Of a stretch of DNA of 64,000 bases, positions 12,389 to 24,890 are shown piece after piece. The position numbers and the translations under genes were made by a program. The notes below the pieces were generated by a model. The model was not told where the DNA came from. It made no database searches and saw only the letters and a list, made by a program, of their open reading frames with translations. Origin of the DNA: Circinella minor (Eukaryota; Mucoromycota; Mucoromycetes; Mucorales; Lichtheimiaceae); contig JAEPRB010000030.1 in assembly GCA_016758965.1 (NCBI GenBank), forward strand, positions 1 through 64,000, in the 5' to 3' direction. The number at the start of each line of letters is the position of its first letter. The stretch's first letter is position 1.

Positions 12389-15300
12389 ATGGAAGAGCAA
12401 AACAATTTCTCAAGCGCTATTGAATTTTGGCGTGGGGTTGGTTTGCCCTCTTTACAACGTCAACTTGACCAACAAGGTTTAACTATTGTTGAAAACCAAA
12501 AAGATGGTCTCATGTCACGTAAAAAGCTGGCCGAGCAAACAAGAGGTAAAGAAAATATAAAGTCAATGGTTTTATATTTTATCGCATAATGTATCTACGT
12601 TGAGTTAACATTGGTTAGAGTTTAAAAAGATGTCCGATGAAGACAAGCTTCAACAATTCAAATCATTATTAAAAGGTAAAAAAAAGTGGAACATCCCTTC
12701 TTTTTTATTTTTAAGTTTTAAACCTTTAAATGTTTTACATATACGATTATTAAACTTAATATACTTTTAGGATATCAGTCAGAAATCGATAATGTCACAC
12801 GCCGTACTAAATATTCAGAAAGTTCATTCTTGGCACTTTATAAGGTGCTTGCTGACGCACCTGATCCAGCTCCATTATTCGAAGCCGCTATTGTATGTTG
12901 TATTATTATTATTATTATGGAGAGGGGTGATTAAAGAGAGAAGTATTTCAATATTGATAATTATTTGTTATTATTATTCTTTTGTAGGATCAAAGCGTTA
13001 ATAATGTTGAATTGGAAGCTATCAAGAAAGAAAATACAGAATTACGTTCTGACCTTAAAGAAGCTCAACAACAAGCAAATCATGTACAATCACTTGAAAA
13101 AGCTAATCAAGAATTGCAACAAAAATTGAATAAATTGGAATCTTCGGTATGGAATAGAGAGGAACACACAATGGGGGGGGGGATGCATAAATGATGATCA
13201 TCCAGAAACGGATAATTGAAGAAAAAGAGCTGAGAAGGGGGAATGATAAGATTAATCGATTTTTTTTTTGTAAATTAAGGCGGATGAAAAACGAATTGAA
13301 GAGTTAGCACAACGAGAAGAGCAAATGAAACAACAATACAATGAAAAGATACGATCGTATAAAGAACGGTACGGGAAAAAAGCAACGATAGCGATGGCGA
13401 TGACGAAGAAGAAAGAAAAATGAATTTGAACTGACATGATATGTATTTATATTCAAATATAGCGAACATGATTTACAACGGCAGCTTAACCAGGCACTCG
13501 ACCAATTAACTCAACTTCGTCATACACACGATGATACACAAGCTCAACTTTTAAATCATAATCAAAAATATGGTAATGTAAACAGTACAGTTTTTATTAG
13601 TCTTGATAAGTTTATGTTAACTAATATAAAACTCATCTTAAATCTATAGACGAGGAGGTTGTTGGTAAACTTGCAGAATTGGATATTGTTATGATGGATC
13701 TTGAACGTGCTAATGCTAAAATTGTTGAATTGGAAAGAAAAAATGTAGGTTTAATTATCTGAATATATGCGGATAGTTCCGCCCCCCCCATTTTTTTTTA
13801 ATATTAATGAATTAATATTAGGATAATTTACGAGAAGAAGTTAAAGCTACTCGTTCAGAATCTAAAGAAAAGTATGTTTGTTTAAAATGTTAATTGCTTT
13901 TATATCACAATAATTACTTCATACTAACTCTTTTCTCTTTCCCTCTCTCTCCTTTATTTTCAATCGAATATAAAAGAACTGATACAGCTGAGACACAACA
14001 ACAAGATGCCGCTATTTCTAAACTTATCAAGGATATCGATACTTATAAGGAATTATTGCAAAGTACGGAAGCTCGATTAAGTAAACGAATCAAGGAACTT
14101 TCTAACGAAGTCAAATCATTGGTATAGATATGGATAGATTGAAAGATTGAAATTAAAAGAGTATATGCTAACTTATAAATATTCGGTAATATATAGACTG
14201 ATGAAAAGGAGAAGTTGGTCAAGAAGTTACAAGGATTTGATGATTATGATGAAATTAAGCGAGAATTGGAAATTATGAAGGTAGAAAATGGAAAAAACAG
14301 TTTAATTTTGGATAAAAAAAAATAGAAGGGCCCGGGGTTGTGTGCCATAGAGGGGTGGGGTTCAAATTCCTTTCCTAATGCATTAACGACAATGATATTA
14401 ATTTCACATTTATATTTTAGTATGTCGAATTTTCAACGGGTGATGATGAAGACCGATTTGATGCTCAAAATGTATTGAAGAAAGATGAAGAGCTTCGTGA
14501 GAGTCTTGAAGTTAGTTTGATGGAGAAGAATAGGCGATTAGAGAATGAGTTTACACAAATGAAGGTGTCTTATGCGAATATTGAAAAGGAGCTTGCAACA
14601 AAGGAGAGTACCTATAGTGAACTCAAGGCAAAGAATACAGGTCTTGCCAGTCTTGTACAGCGATTAGAAGAAGATTTACTTCGATTGGGTCAAAAACCTT
14701 CATCGAGTGATTCATTAGTAGCAGAGCTTACACGTACACCATCCAGTACAAATATTACATCAGCACAACAGCAGCAACAGTTGTCACAGCAACCACAGAC
14801 ACCAGGCAGTGGACCACGAACCCCAGATTATGGATCACCACGTGTTAGTTATGATGCTAATAGTGTACCAACAAAGGATGGTAACAATAATGACAAGAGT
14901 ATTTTACCTATTGTCATTGGTCAACGTGATCGATTCCGACAACGTAATACTGAACTTGAAGGACAAACAAGAAGCTTAGAATTGAAGTTACAAGATGTCC
15001 AAGGAGAGATTGAAACGTTGAAAGCAGATAATCTTAAATTATACGAACGATTACGATTTGTTCATGTATGGAAGGAAGAACAAAGTAAAGGTGTCACAGT
15101 AAGTAACACCTTATGTATTTATATAGTATCAAAGAAGAGACACAAACAAAATAAAAATCCAATTTTTTTTTTTTTCGAAATTTTCAAAATAGAACCGTTC
15201 TACTGCTGTGAATATGGGTGCTGGTGGTAGTGATTATAGAGATGTAAGGAGGGGATCTTTGAAGGCAAAGGATGATCCAACGGATAAATATGGACAATTA

Positions 15301-15715
15301 TATGAAGAAAGCATGAATCCATTTGTTCAATTTCATCGAAAGGTAAATAAATATATATAAAGCAATATAATAATACCAACGGATTAGAAAAGTAGGTCAG
15401 TTAGGTATTAACTTTTTTCAATTACATATATAGGAAGAAACACGTCGATATAACGCATTAAATCCCGCAGAAAAGTTGACGTTTAATTTAACGCGTATGT
15501 TATTCTCCCACAAATGGTCTCGATACTTCCTTGTCATTTATTCACTACTTTTACATTTATTGGTTGTGGTGACTTTATATCAATTGAGCTTATGGGAATG
15601 TCGCCACGATCATGAAGCTATTAATCTACCAACTTTAAATGACGATCCTGCAGCAGCGGCAGCAATAGCAGGAGGTGGAAGGCCGATCGGTATGGGAAAT
15701 GTGGCTCCTTTGTAA
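12389..15715 (+). CDS. Golgi golgin, CASP/Coy1 family
   Basis: Exons are 12389-12545, 12619-12675, 12771-12892, 12988-13146, 13280-13368, 13463-13572, 13650-13744, 13822-13871, 13977-14121, 14197-14280, 14421-15098, 15193-15342 and 15434-15715, encoding 725 residues. The family is a tail-anchored Golgi coiled-coil tether acting in intra-Golgi retrograde traffic. The N-terminus has the conserved ALYKVLADAPDPAPLFEAA segment. A long coiled coil fills the middle, broken near residues 300-400 by a Gln/Ser/Pro-rich linker. The C-terminal CASP block includes YGQLYEESMNPF and NPAEKLTF. It ends with one hydrophobic span of about 20 residues (FLVIYSLLLHLLVVVTLY) and a short tail with WECRHDH, matching the single C-terminal Golgi anchor of the family. 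The length is as expected, and the ATG at 12389 gives the conserved family N-terminus. Confidence 0.93.
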
Positions 15716-18008
15716 AATACTTTTTTTTTTCTAAATACATATACAATCTTATTACTACTATCACTGTATCTTAATTATTACTTATAAGATCAATCTATTG
15801 CCTTGGGTATATTTAATGTGTGAGGTGGATGAATGGATGCTTTGTTGCTCTATATACTATAAATATTCATTTATTTGATAATATTATTAATGCATTTTAG
15901 TACCATATCTAATATCATCTCAAAGATCACCACTCATATTAGATGCATGTTTCAATTTTGGAAATCTCCCTAGATAATTTCACAAGCTCATAATTAAGAA
16001 CTTGTTGCATCCATTCTTGTCGTATTATTTTTATCAATCATTTCTCTTCTTCTGAACAACTTTTAATTATTTTGTAATTTTGTAACGTTTGGATGATAAG
16101 AAATGAAGAATTTATATCGCCACAGTAGATGCATACAAACCTTCTCTAATGAACTATGACAAACTTGTATAAATAAACAATAAACCAATACTAGTATTCA
16201 TTAGTATTTATCTTCACGATTAAATCCAACTCGATAATTGTGAAAATTCAAGTTTTTGAAAATTCAATGTTTTTCGTAAAATAGAAACAACAGTTTCATT
16301 ATACTCATCAACACCTTTGGTTTTATGCTTATCAGAGAAATCATAAGAAAATTTAATATTGATATTCAAGATAATCTTACGTCCAAAACCTCGTGAGTGT
16401 CGAATACATATAAACGAATGACAGGAAATAAGTCAACGAAATCTTAAAAGAACAAAAATTGAACTAAAGTTTCATTTTAAAATAAAATACTCACTCTATT
16501 TACGTATATGTTAAACCTTTATCATTAGAGGGGGATATAACAGTATCCGTGTATGGACATATATATAGTCTCTCAATTTGTAATGATTATGTGAATTATG
16601 GTAATAAAAGAAAGTTTTTTAAAAGCTAGTTAATAATATGGCCCAGGAAATTTTAATTCGAGTTGTTTTTCTGAACCGTTATTGTTTCATCGAAAACTTG
16701 CTGGACTGGTTGCTGGAACATATAGATTTAGATTATCCATCCTTTCGGTGAAAGAGCATTCTACAGAACCATGTATTTAATCCTGTAGATGACAATGACC
16801 GAAACTAGCCATTTAGTGGTTTTAATGATAATCCATTTGTGAATAAAAATGAAATAAGAACACCATGTTCAGTGCAGTTGTCCAATATTACAATAAATGA
16901 AGGTAAGTTTCCTTGTTCTTCGGAATCTTTGTTTAATTGTTAAAAAGTACAATAATGCCAGCGAAACATAATTAATTATATGTTGTTCTTAACTGTTCTT
17001 TATGAACCAATAGTAGCTTGGATACAAAAACACATCAAGTTTGATTTGTTCAAATTGAGGTGAATTACGGAACAATGTTCGAAATTTATTATTTGAAAAT
17101 AGTTTTACATACTTGGTTTTTATCATTCATCATTGTCGACTGGGTATGTTGTTGCGTACTGCCAATCGTGTTATTGTTGCTAAGCTGGCGGTAGTTAACA
17201 TAGTTGTCTTTGTACTTACTTGTATAATCTTTTAGAAAAGATGAGAACTCATAAAATAATTCAAAAGAATATTCATTCTTGTAGAGTATCGAAAGGATTG
17301 TAAATTTTAAACATATCGACAAGATATTAAGTAGAGGTGGAAATAATGATATTCGGATTGAAAACAACAAAGCTGGTCCATCTATGTCCTGATTTTGGAA
17401 GTAAGTTGATTGTCTTTCCGGAAAGATCAAATAGTGGATGGTAAGTGTTATAAGAGATTTGCTATAATATTATATTATTTTGACACACACAGACACACAC
17501 AGACACATTTATATATATATATTATTGTGATCCACACAATGTTTTATAGTACTATATACAAAAATATTAATAGTGTTTTTGTCACCTCGTAAATAAAAAT
17601 TGTGTATAAAGCCAATATACGCATATCATGATAATGACACACTAGTCTTTGATCTTTGAACAATTGTATACATAAAATGGATGGGAAAGAGAAGAAGTTT
17701 ACGTGGGGGTTGTTCCTTAAAAAAGGCTCATTGCCAAATGCGGTAAATTTTGGTTGGTAGAATCTGCCAGAAAAAAAATTACCTTTTATGTATGGATTAC
17801 GGTTTGATGATGCTGGTTAATCAAATACGCGAAAAAAACGAATAACAACATCACTGTAAATCAAAAAATCAAAAATCAAAAAAAAATAAAACCAAAAGTT
17901 TTTATTATTACAAAACAAAAGTATAAAGAACATTTATAAATAAGAATAAAAAAAAAAGTAATATACATTGTTATTTAGAATATAACACATACACATTATA
18001 TATGTTTT
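15716..18008. other. Convergent intergenic region, no gene recognised
   Basis: About 2.3 kb between two genes that converge. Poly-A signals follow the golgin stop near 15735-15770. The rest is AT-rich with small open frames (for example on the minus strand at 17089-17430) that show no recognisable domain and no splice-supported extension. A short CA microsatellite lies near 17482-17506. Confidence 0.45.
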
Positions 18009-18494
18009 TTACATAGCAGCTAAATCATCCAAAGACTTTCCTTCCACTCTATGAATAATCCATTCTTTTTGAGGTTTAGCACCCATTGCTTCATAAAATT
18101 CTCTTGAAGGTGTATTCCAATCGATCACTACCCATTCATATCGACCACATTCACGTTCCTTGGCAATAGTAGCTAATTGAACCAATAATTTTTTGCCAAT
18201 ACCCAAACCACGATAATCAACCTTAACAAATAAATCTTCTAAATATAAACCAGGTCGTCCTGTCCAAGTACTGAAGTTATGAAAGAAAAGGGCAAATCCA
18301 GCAGGCTTATCATCGACATAAGCAAAAATAACTTCAGCATAAGGTCGTTCTCCAAATAAATTCTTGTGTAAAAGTTCTTCTGTTGCAACGACAGCTTCAG
18401 GTGCTTTTTCGTATAATGCAAGGTCTTTAATAAATTCTAAAATAAGAGGAACATCATTCGGTGTAGCTGGACGGATAGTAACGGCGGTAACCAT
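18009..18494 (-). CDS. GNAT-family N-acetyltransferase, SSAT (diamine/thialysine acetyltransferase)-like
   Basis: Single-exon gene of 161 residues that would use acetyl-CoA to acetylate an amine. Alignment by eye to the SSAT family is good from end to end. It begins with the TIRPATPNDVPLILEFIKDL strand-helix. LYLEDLFVKVDYRGLGIGKK follows and holds the R-x-x-G-x-G acetyl-CoA-binding loop. Then comes the DWNTPSREFYEAMGAKP region with the conserved Asn and Tyr. Vertebrate SSAT1 is similar in length, at about 170 residues. I chose the ATG at 18494 because the upstream in-frame extension to 18632 is Phe-rich, looks like UTR and has no family counterpart. The substrate (polyamine versus thialysine or another small amine) cannot be told from sequence. 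It shares a 203-bp divergent promoter with the Ap4A phosphorylase gene. Confidence 0.85.
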   Translation of the reverse strand: MVTAVTIRPATPNDVPLILEFIKDLALYEKAPEAVVATEELLHKNLFGERPYAEVIFAYVDDKPAGFALFFHNFSTWTGRPGLYLEDLFVKVDYRGLGIGKKLLVQLATIAKERECGRYEWVVIDWNTPSREFYEAMGAKPQKEWIIHRVEGKSLDDLAAM

Positions 18495-18697
18495 GGTAAC
18501 CAATAACGAAAGGGTGTGAGAAAAAAAAAAGATGAAAGAAAAAAAGAAAGAATTAACTTTTTTTTTTTTTTTTGACATTTGGGATTTTTGATCATCCAGG
18601 TTTAAATCGGAGATTATTATTCGATCAGTCATAATTCAATTTTGGTCCCCATGGTAGTGGTGTGCGTATTTGAGGTACCAATTTACAACCAACAAAA
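18495..18697. promoter_or_regulatory. Compact divergent promoter between acetyltransferase and Ap4A phosphorylase
   Basis: Only 203 bp separate the two start codons, so both promoters must overlap. The region holds a poly-A/poly-T stretch near 18520-18575 and no clear TATA box. The direct repeat GGTAACCATGGTAACC spans 18485-18500 across the acetyltransferase start codon and resembles half of an RFX X-box; its meaning is unknown. Confidence 0.5.
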
Positions 18698-19881
18698 ATG
18701 ACTTTATCCAATTTGATTGAAGAGAAATACAATACAGCATTGAAGAATAAAGATTTATTATTTTATGAAACAACCAAAGTGAACAAGAATGTTGATGGTG
18801 TTGAGGTAATATATATATATATATATAGATATGCATATATAATTGAGCTTTCAGTATTATTAAAAGTAAAAAGCTCATTTTGAAGTTTTTGATATGCAGT
18901 TTGAAATCACGTACGCGCCTCCATTAGCCAAGAAACCCGAATCTGATATTGATCCAACAATAGAGGAAAAAAAGAAAATCAAAGTAAATCCCTTTTTACC
19001 ACCTCATCCAGCTCTTTATGTTCAAGACATTGGTGAAGAACATTCTGTTATTTTGAACAAGTTTTGTATCGTACCTCGTCATATTATTGTTATAACCAAA
19101 GGTAAAAAAAAAAAAAAAAGACAATAGTTATAATTAGTTACTTTTGATCAAATAAAACCATTACATACTTGAAAATATGGTACTGAACAATCCTCTCATA
19201 AAAAAAAACGCGTGATTTTTTTTTATAGAATTCAAAAGTCAATCTCAACCTTTATTCCCTGGTGATTTACTTGCTGCTTGGAAATGTATGATGACAGCAT
19301 TTGGCACTACACCGGCTCTTGCATTTTATAATTGTGGACCCTTTTCAGGTGCATCACAACCACATAAACATTTACAAATTATTCCATTAGAAGGATCAAA
19401 CCCACAACCTCCTATCAAGGCTTTATTCAATCAAATTCCAGAACGTAAAGCAGGTCAAATCTATCTTCTCAACCAATTACCCTTTGTTCATGTCATTATT
19501 CCTTTGGATCGCAACTTTATAGACTCCAGTACAGATGATGAAGAATTGTCGGGTTATCTTTCACAAATGTTTTTTGGATTGTTGGATGCCATGTTTCATC
19601 AATTACGTAAACACGCTACACCTGATAGAGAAATTTCATATAATTTCATCATGTCGGATCAATTTATGATGTTGATTCCACGTTCAAGAGAACTGGCTAC
19701 ATTATCTCAAGAAAATTTGCAAATTTCTATTAATTCTCTTGGATTTGCTGGTATGTTATTAGTAAAAACACCTGAAGAATTGGCAGCATTGGAAAATCAT
19801 AATGATTTAATGCAAGTACTAAAGGATGTTGGTTATGCATGGAATGCAAATGCGGACTTTGAAGATGCAATGGAACAATAA
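18698..19881 (+). CDS. Diadenosine tetraphosphate (Ap4A) phosphorylase / ATP adenylyltransferase
   Basis: Exons 18698-18805, 18900-19101 and 19229-19881 give 320 residues, close to the yeast Apa1/Apa2 length. The family degrades Ap4A by phosphorolysis to ATP and ADP and can transfer nucleotidyl groups in the reverse direction. The GAFH-type (HIT superfamily) histidine motif is seen as FSGASQPHKHLQIIPL, with His149 and His151; the central His forms the nucleotidyl intermediate in the family. The N-terminal part carries FEITYAPPLAKKP and the strongly conserved LNKFCIVPRH. The C-terminal domain contains SYNFIMSDQFMMLIPRS and SINSLGFAGMLLVKTPEEL, both typical. The gene ends 112 bp from the convergent rhomboid gene. 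The protein is probably cytosolic because no targeting signal is visible. Confidence 0.93.
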
Positions 19882-19993
19882 TTATTTCTCCCATAATAAT
19901 ATAGTAATAAAACAACAATAGACCACAATAATAATAATAATAGTAATAGTAAATATTGTTATAATAAGAATGGTATATTTGTAACGTTAATAT

Positions 19994-21210
19994 TTATTCA
20001 TCACCCAATCGCTGCCCTTGACCTGGAAATCCACCCACATTTACATTATGAGAAACTGCGGGAGTACTGATATGACTACTTGTTGCATTATGAATGGGTA
20101 AATAACCACTTGTAGCTGCATCCATTGAAACAAATCGTGTGCTACTAGTAATACGTTCTAACCATGTTCGCCCTTCATAATGTTTGTACATATCATCCGA
20201 TGGTAAAAATCTTGCAGGTATCCGTTTTGTGAAATCTAAATATAAAGCCAAGAATAAAAGGAGGACGGGGGGGAATAATAATAAATAAAACCATTTATCA
20301 TCGTTCGTGTTAATGTACACAACTTACAAAGAAAAGCAACACCTGCTGCAAGTAAATGAAGCAATAATGAAGTATCTGGTACAAGGAATAAATAAAATGC
20401 AATAATCAAATATGGCATTACTCGTCCTGGAATTCGGATGACACCAAATAACCTATTAGATTATTATTTTTTTTATGTTAAAGAAATGATCAACAAAAAG
20501 AAAATAAAAGTTTTACAACGTAAAACAACAAAAAAGAAAGAAATCCTACATTCGATCATTAGATTGTCCTTCTGATTCATCTTCCATAGCAGACCAGACA
20601 GATAATGCAACAGCCCATCCTGATAACCCAGCAACATAACTTGATTCAATCCATACTGTCGATGTTCTGAAAATACCCAACAAAACAATATACACAAGGC
20701 CAATACCACATGTATAAAAAGTTATTAATAACCATGCCAACTTTAAGGTACCATGTTTTCGTTCCATCGCCGCCATATAAGGTAATGTCAATAGAGTATT
20801 TGTAATTAATAAAGAAAATCCGGGCGATGCAAGTGGATAAAGCAAGATACGATGTCCTAACATATATGTTTTCGTAAGTACAAAAAGAAAATATTTTTTT
20901 TTTGTTTTTCACGAATAAGAATATAAAATATAAAAAGAACTTGGTTACCTTGCCAATGAGATAATACTTTATTAACACTAAGGTATAACCATTGACTAAT
21001 AAGTGGCATATGTGATTGAGTCATTCGACCAGGAACATCTGCCAAGGCGATCAGCCAAGAGATGGCAATGACAAATAACGCGAATATCGGTAATGAAGCA
21101 AAGTATTGTTTAATATGAGATATAAACATACGGGAACTTTCACCCATTCTTTCTGTTGAATAAGTTCCTTGTGTCGCGTTATTATTATTATTGTTATTAT
21201 TAGACTCCAT
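19994..21210 (-). CDS. Rhomboid-family intramembrane protease, Rbd2-like, with C-terminal SHP box
   Basis: Exons 21210-20949, 20856-20550, 20452-20328 and 20235-19994 give 311 residues. Rhomboids cleave transmembrane substrates inside the membrane. About six hydrophobic segments are visible. The catalytic Ser is in GLSG (Ser166) and the likely catalytic His is in LLHLLAAG (His222), so the protein should be active. The tail is hydrophilic and ends with FPGQGQRL (residues 301-308). This fits the FxGxGxxL SHP box that binds Cdc48/p97; fission yeast Rbd2, a Golgi protease needed for activation of SREBP Sre1, has such a box. The N-terminus has an Asn run encoded by an AAT repeat. Orthology to Rbd2 is inferred from the layout rather than from a search. 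Confidence 0.85.
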
Positions 21211-21567
21211 TACTTTTTTTTAATGTCAAGATCAAAACAAGATAAATCGCTTAAATAAAAAGAAAGGGGAAAGAAGTTGAGGGGGAAATTTTCAAGTTAA
21301 AAACATATAGACACGTGACATTTTTTTTTTTTTTTGGTGAATCATAAAAATTCTCTACAAAGTGTATATATAAGAGTTTATTTTTTTTTTCTGATCTACT
21401 ATATAAAGGTCGTATGGAAAAAAGGGAATATTTATATACGGATCATAAAAGAGATAAAAAAAAAAAGAGGAAGTATGCTAATAAACAAAAATTGGTAGTA
21501 GTAGTAATAGTAGTAGTAGTAAAATGATGATGGACGGTGATGGAGGGTTTTAATGATTATAACATAT
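21211..21567. other. Intergenic: rhomboid promoter and peroxidase 3' region
   Basis: A 357-bp gap between two minus-strand genes. It contains poly-A/poly-T runs and a TAG/GTA trinucleotide repeat near 21495-21520. Both flanking transcripts run leftwards, so it carries the rhomboid upstream region and the peroxidase 3' UTR. Confidence 0.5.
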
Positions 21568-22875
21568 TTACAACTTTCCTCTCTTGCTGACACCCAATTC
21601 AACTAACTTTAAGAAAGCAGCAGCGAAATCATCAAAGAACTTTTGTTTATCTTTGGCATACAAGTCAACATATTCACGGAAAGGTTGTTCCAAAAGTGCC
21701 ATATCAGTAGGCAACATCATCAATTCACCATCTTCGGCATCAACGAATTGTCTAGGACCATCCCACTTCTTTTCAACCCATTGGTTGTTCAAAAGTTGCT
21801 TGTAGCTAAGTAAATATAAATATATATTCAATGAGTTTTTTCATTGTCATTGACAACAGATAGGGGAACCATAGAAACAATATAGTTTGTTTTTTTTACT
21901 TACAATTGGTTAGAGAAACGAGTAGGGGTTTCAGTCCAAGGACCTTCGAAGCCCTATACATATTTAGAAGATGTATAATGTTAAAAATAAAATAAAGATC
22001 TACTAAACCTCTTTTACTTTTCAAAAAGAAAAAAATGTTATATGGAAAACTTACGGAACGGTTAGAATGGCAACGACCGACAGTGTGAGCACCAATCAAG
22101 GCAACAGTTTCTTGAACAGTAAAGCCCATACGACCAACAAACACATCCAAAACGTGATCCTTGCCTAAAGCACCATCAGGAAGACGGTTAATAGGTGGGT
22201 TTTCAGCTTCGGCTTGACTATCGCGACGACCACCGGTCCATTCAATGTGAGGACCACCCATATGCTCAACAGCAACACAACCAGCAAGACTAAATAAAAT
22301 AATTGAATTATTTATTGAATATGTTAGTTATTATCATTATATACAAAAAAATAAAAATAGAAATGAATCTCTCTCCTTTTTTTTTTAAAAAAAAAAGATT
22401 CATTTCTTGAATTACCAAAAAGAAATGTCAACATCTTGGAACTATTCAAGAAAAAAGAATAATAATACTCACGTCCACAAATCAGCATAAGAGATCCATG
22501 CATGCTTAGCCTTGATAGGTTCAAGGAAATTACGAGCAACGTCTAAACCAGCGTTGGCACCATCAGCTGCTTCAGCCTTGAAACGCATGGTAGCACCATC
22601 ACTACCACCATCCTTCTTATTTTGGTCATAAGTACCACTTGCGTGCCAAGCGAGACGAAGACTAAACAAATTAATATTTATATGAATTGATAATAATGAG
22701 TTGATAATGTATCTCCTGAGTAATGTATGTCGTAATTACAAATGTATAAACAAAACAAAAATGCTTACACAACAGGGGCAAAGGAACCATCATCATAATC
22801 TTCATCAGGGAATGCCTTGACGATATCCTTACGGACGGCATCATACTTATCAACAGAAGCTTCAGTGCTTGACAT
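21568..22875 (-). CDS. Class I haem peroxidase, hybrid ascorbate/cytochrome c peroxidase type
   Basis: Exons 22875-22769, 22661-22473, 22289-22055, 21953-21904 and 21805-21568 give 272 residues. The enzyme reduces hydrogen peroxide. Distal-side residues are in [13 protein letters not shown] (Arg38, Trp41, His42) and the proximal His is in GAHTVGRCH (His167). The Trp in GFEGPW corresponds to the proximal Trp radical site of cytochrome c peroxidase. Arg176, nine residues after the proximal His, aligns with the ascorbate-binding Arg172 of plant ascorbate peroxidase; yeast cytochrome c peroxidase has Asn there. The C-terminal [19 protein letters not shown] block is of the yeast type. There is no mitochondrial presequence, so it is probably cytosolic. 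The reducing substrate cannot be settled from sequence; a hybrid enzyme is the best reading. Confidence 0.9.
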
Positions 22876-24870
22876 TGTTTTAGAAAAGAGTAGGGAGTAA
22901 AAAAAAAAAAAAGTAAAGAAGAAAGAAGAAAGAAGATAAAAAGAAAAAATGGAAGTTTATTTACGATCTCCAAAAAAAAAAAAAAGCGCTGAGTGGGATT
23001 GTTTTGAAATATCAAAAAATTATATTAAGTCTGCTTATGCTATTCGAATTCACATGTAGGAGGAACAACGACTTTTACTAAGTTCCTAAATTTCTTTAGT
23101 GTCCGAATTCGTTATCCGCGAAAAGTAGCCAATCAATCCCTAGTACGAATGTTTCTCCACTTCTTGTAAATAGCATTACACAGCAGAAAAAGGTTCAAGT
23201 AATTCGTTAGTCACATTCTTCTTTTTTTTTTTTTTATAAAGATAAAATATCAAAACAAAATATTATTATTTTTTCGTGATTATCTCGTGAGTACAGTATT
23301 GAGCTGTCATTTTTATTGAAAATGTAATAAACAAATAAGGATGATGTGGGAACAAATTTAAGGACTCTTCATGTGAAAGAATATCAACTTTTTTCTTTCT
23401 AAGCAGTAAAGGTAAAATGTCCAATTTTTTCACATGGTTTTTTTTTTTTTTGTACTCTTAAATATATAAACTAATTCTTTTTTTTTTTTGCCTTTCTTTT
23501 TCTTTTTTGTTCTCTTTCATAAATAAACACACAACACATTTTTTTAACCAGTTTTTCCCTTTTAGGCTCATTAACTGTTATGGAATAAAAAAAACTCATT
23601 TTTTATTTTATTTTAGATGTAACACATTCAATCATTATGTTTTTGAATAGGGATACCGAAAAAAAAAAAAGTCAAGTGACGTGATCAATGACATAAAATA
23701 GAAATAGAAAAAAATGTAGGATTCTGTAATTTTTTGGACTGAGAAACCGATAAAACTAAACAGCTGCCATTTAGTAAGCAATATTCCCCACATTTTTTCC
23801 GAATTATCCTTTTTTTTTTTCTTCCAGAGTTTCTTTTATCCAATTAAAAGCCTTTTTTTTTTCAATAATTGGGCCTTTTTCCCTTTACCCCTCATTTTTT
23901 TTTTTTTACTTTCATGAAATTAAAATATTTATTATCAGTGAAGAATAGGAAGATTTTCCCTCCATAACATGCTTTTTTGTTATTTAACCATCAGTTACAT
24001 ATGCAAAGTATACATTATCATGACAATAAATATCCGATTCACCCTTTCATCAATAGACAATTACACTAGTTTCCTTTTTTGAGGTATATCTTTCACAGCC
24101 CGTCTCAAGGCTAAACGTGCAACAGACTGCAAATGACTAAAGTTATTTCAACCCACCAAAAAGATTAGGTTTTAAGACCAACAACGTGTACCAAAGACAA
24201 AGGGACGAAATGTTGTTACAAATATTGTCAAATGCAGCACAAAATCAAAAAAAGTTACTATAGAAATATCCCTAAACACAAAATAACTTTAATTGTTTCT
24301 GATAAAAACATAATGAAAACCGTCAGTAATAATTAATATAAACGCATAATGGCTCAAAGATGATAGTTTCTAACTTATTGGTAAATATTTTGCCCTATCT
24401 GTTAATAATTTATGCTATATAGTAATATAGATATGGGTAATAGTAATTTTTAACAGCGATATAGAGTATCGTCATTCTGCAGGTGGATGAGTGTTGATAC
24501 AATAGCAAAGTAGTCGATAATGTAAGAAAATGAAAAAAAAAAAAAACTATACTTCTCTCCAGATTTTATAGAAAAACCATCATTCAAATCTTCTTCTTTG
24601 GTGAACTATATTCACTTGTGTAAGAGTCTGAAAACAGAGCACTCATCCCTTTTTATAAACTAAGTGGTGTATGTAATAAGCGTGAAAAAAACTGCATTTG
24701 TGTATAATATTTGACATATTTACTAAAAACTCTAACTAATATAAAAGTGTACAAGTCCAACTGCTGGTGTATCTAATAAAATATCCTCAGCAAAAGGTCA
24801 TCGCTCTGAATAATTGCAATTAAGTGCAATCGGTCAGTTTGAGAAAGCGTATATAAAGTAGTAGATGAAA

Positions 24871-24890
24871 GAGAGAGAGAGAGAGAGAGG
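24871..24890 (+). repeat. GA microsatellite
   Basis: About ten GA units in an otherwise featureless AT-rich interval. Confidence 0.8.

Noticed and set aside
14335..14380. GGTTCAAATTCC resembling a tRNA T arm inside a golgin intron
   Set aside because: No pairing stems or anticodon arm; it is ordinary intron sequence.
17089..17430. Minus-strand open frame of 113 codons
   Set aside because: No recognised domain, no splice-supported extension, composition like surrounding non-coding DNA.
18495..18632. In-frame N-terminal extension of the acetyltransferase with a Phe-rich hydrophobic stretch
   Set aside because: It has no counterpart in SSAT-family proteins and consists of poly-T encoded Phe and Lys; the ATG at 18494 gives the conserved start.
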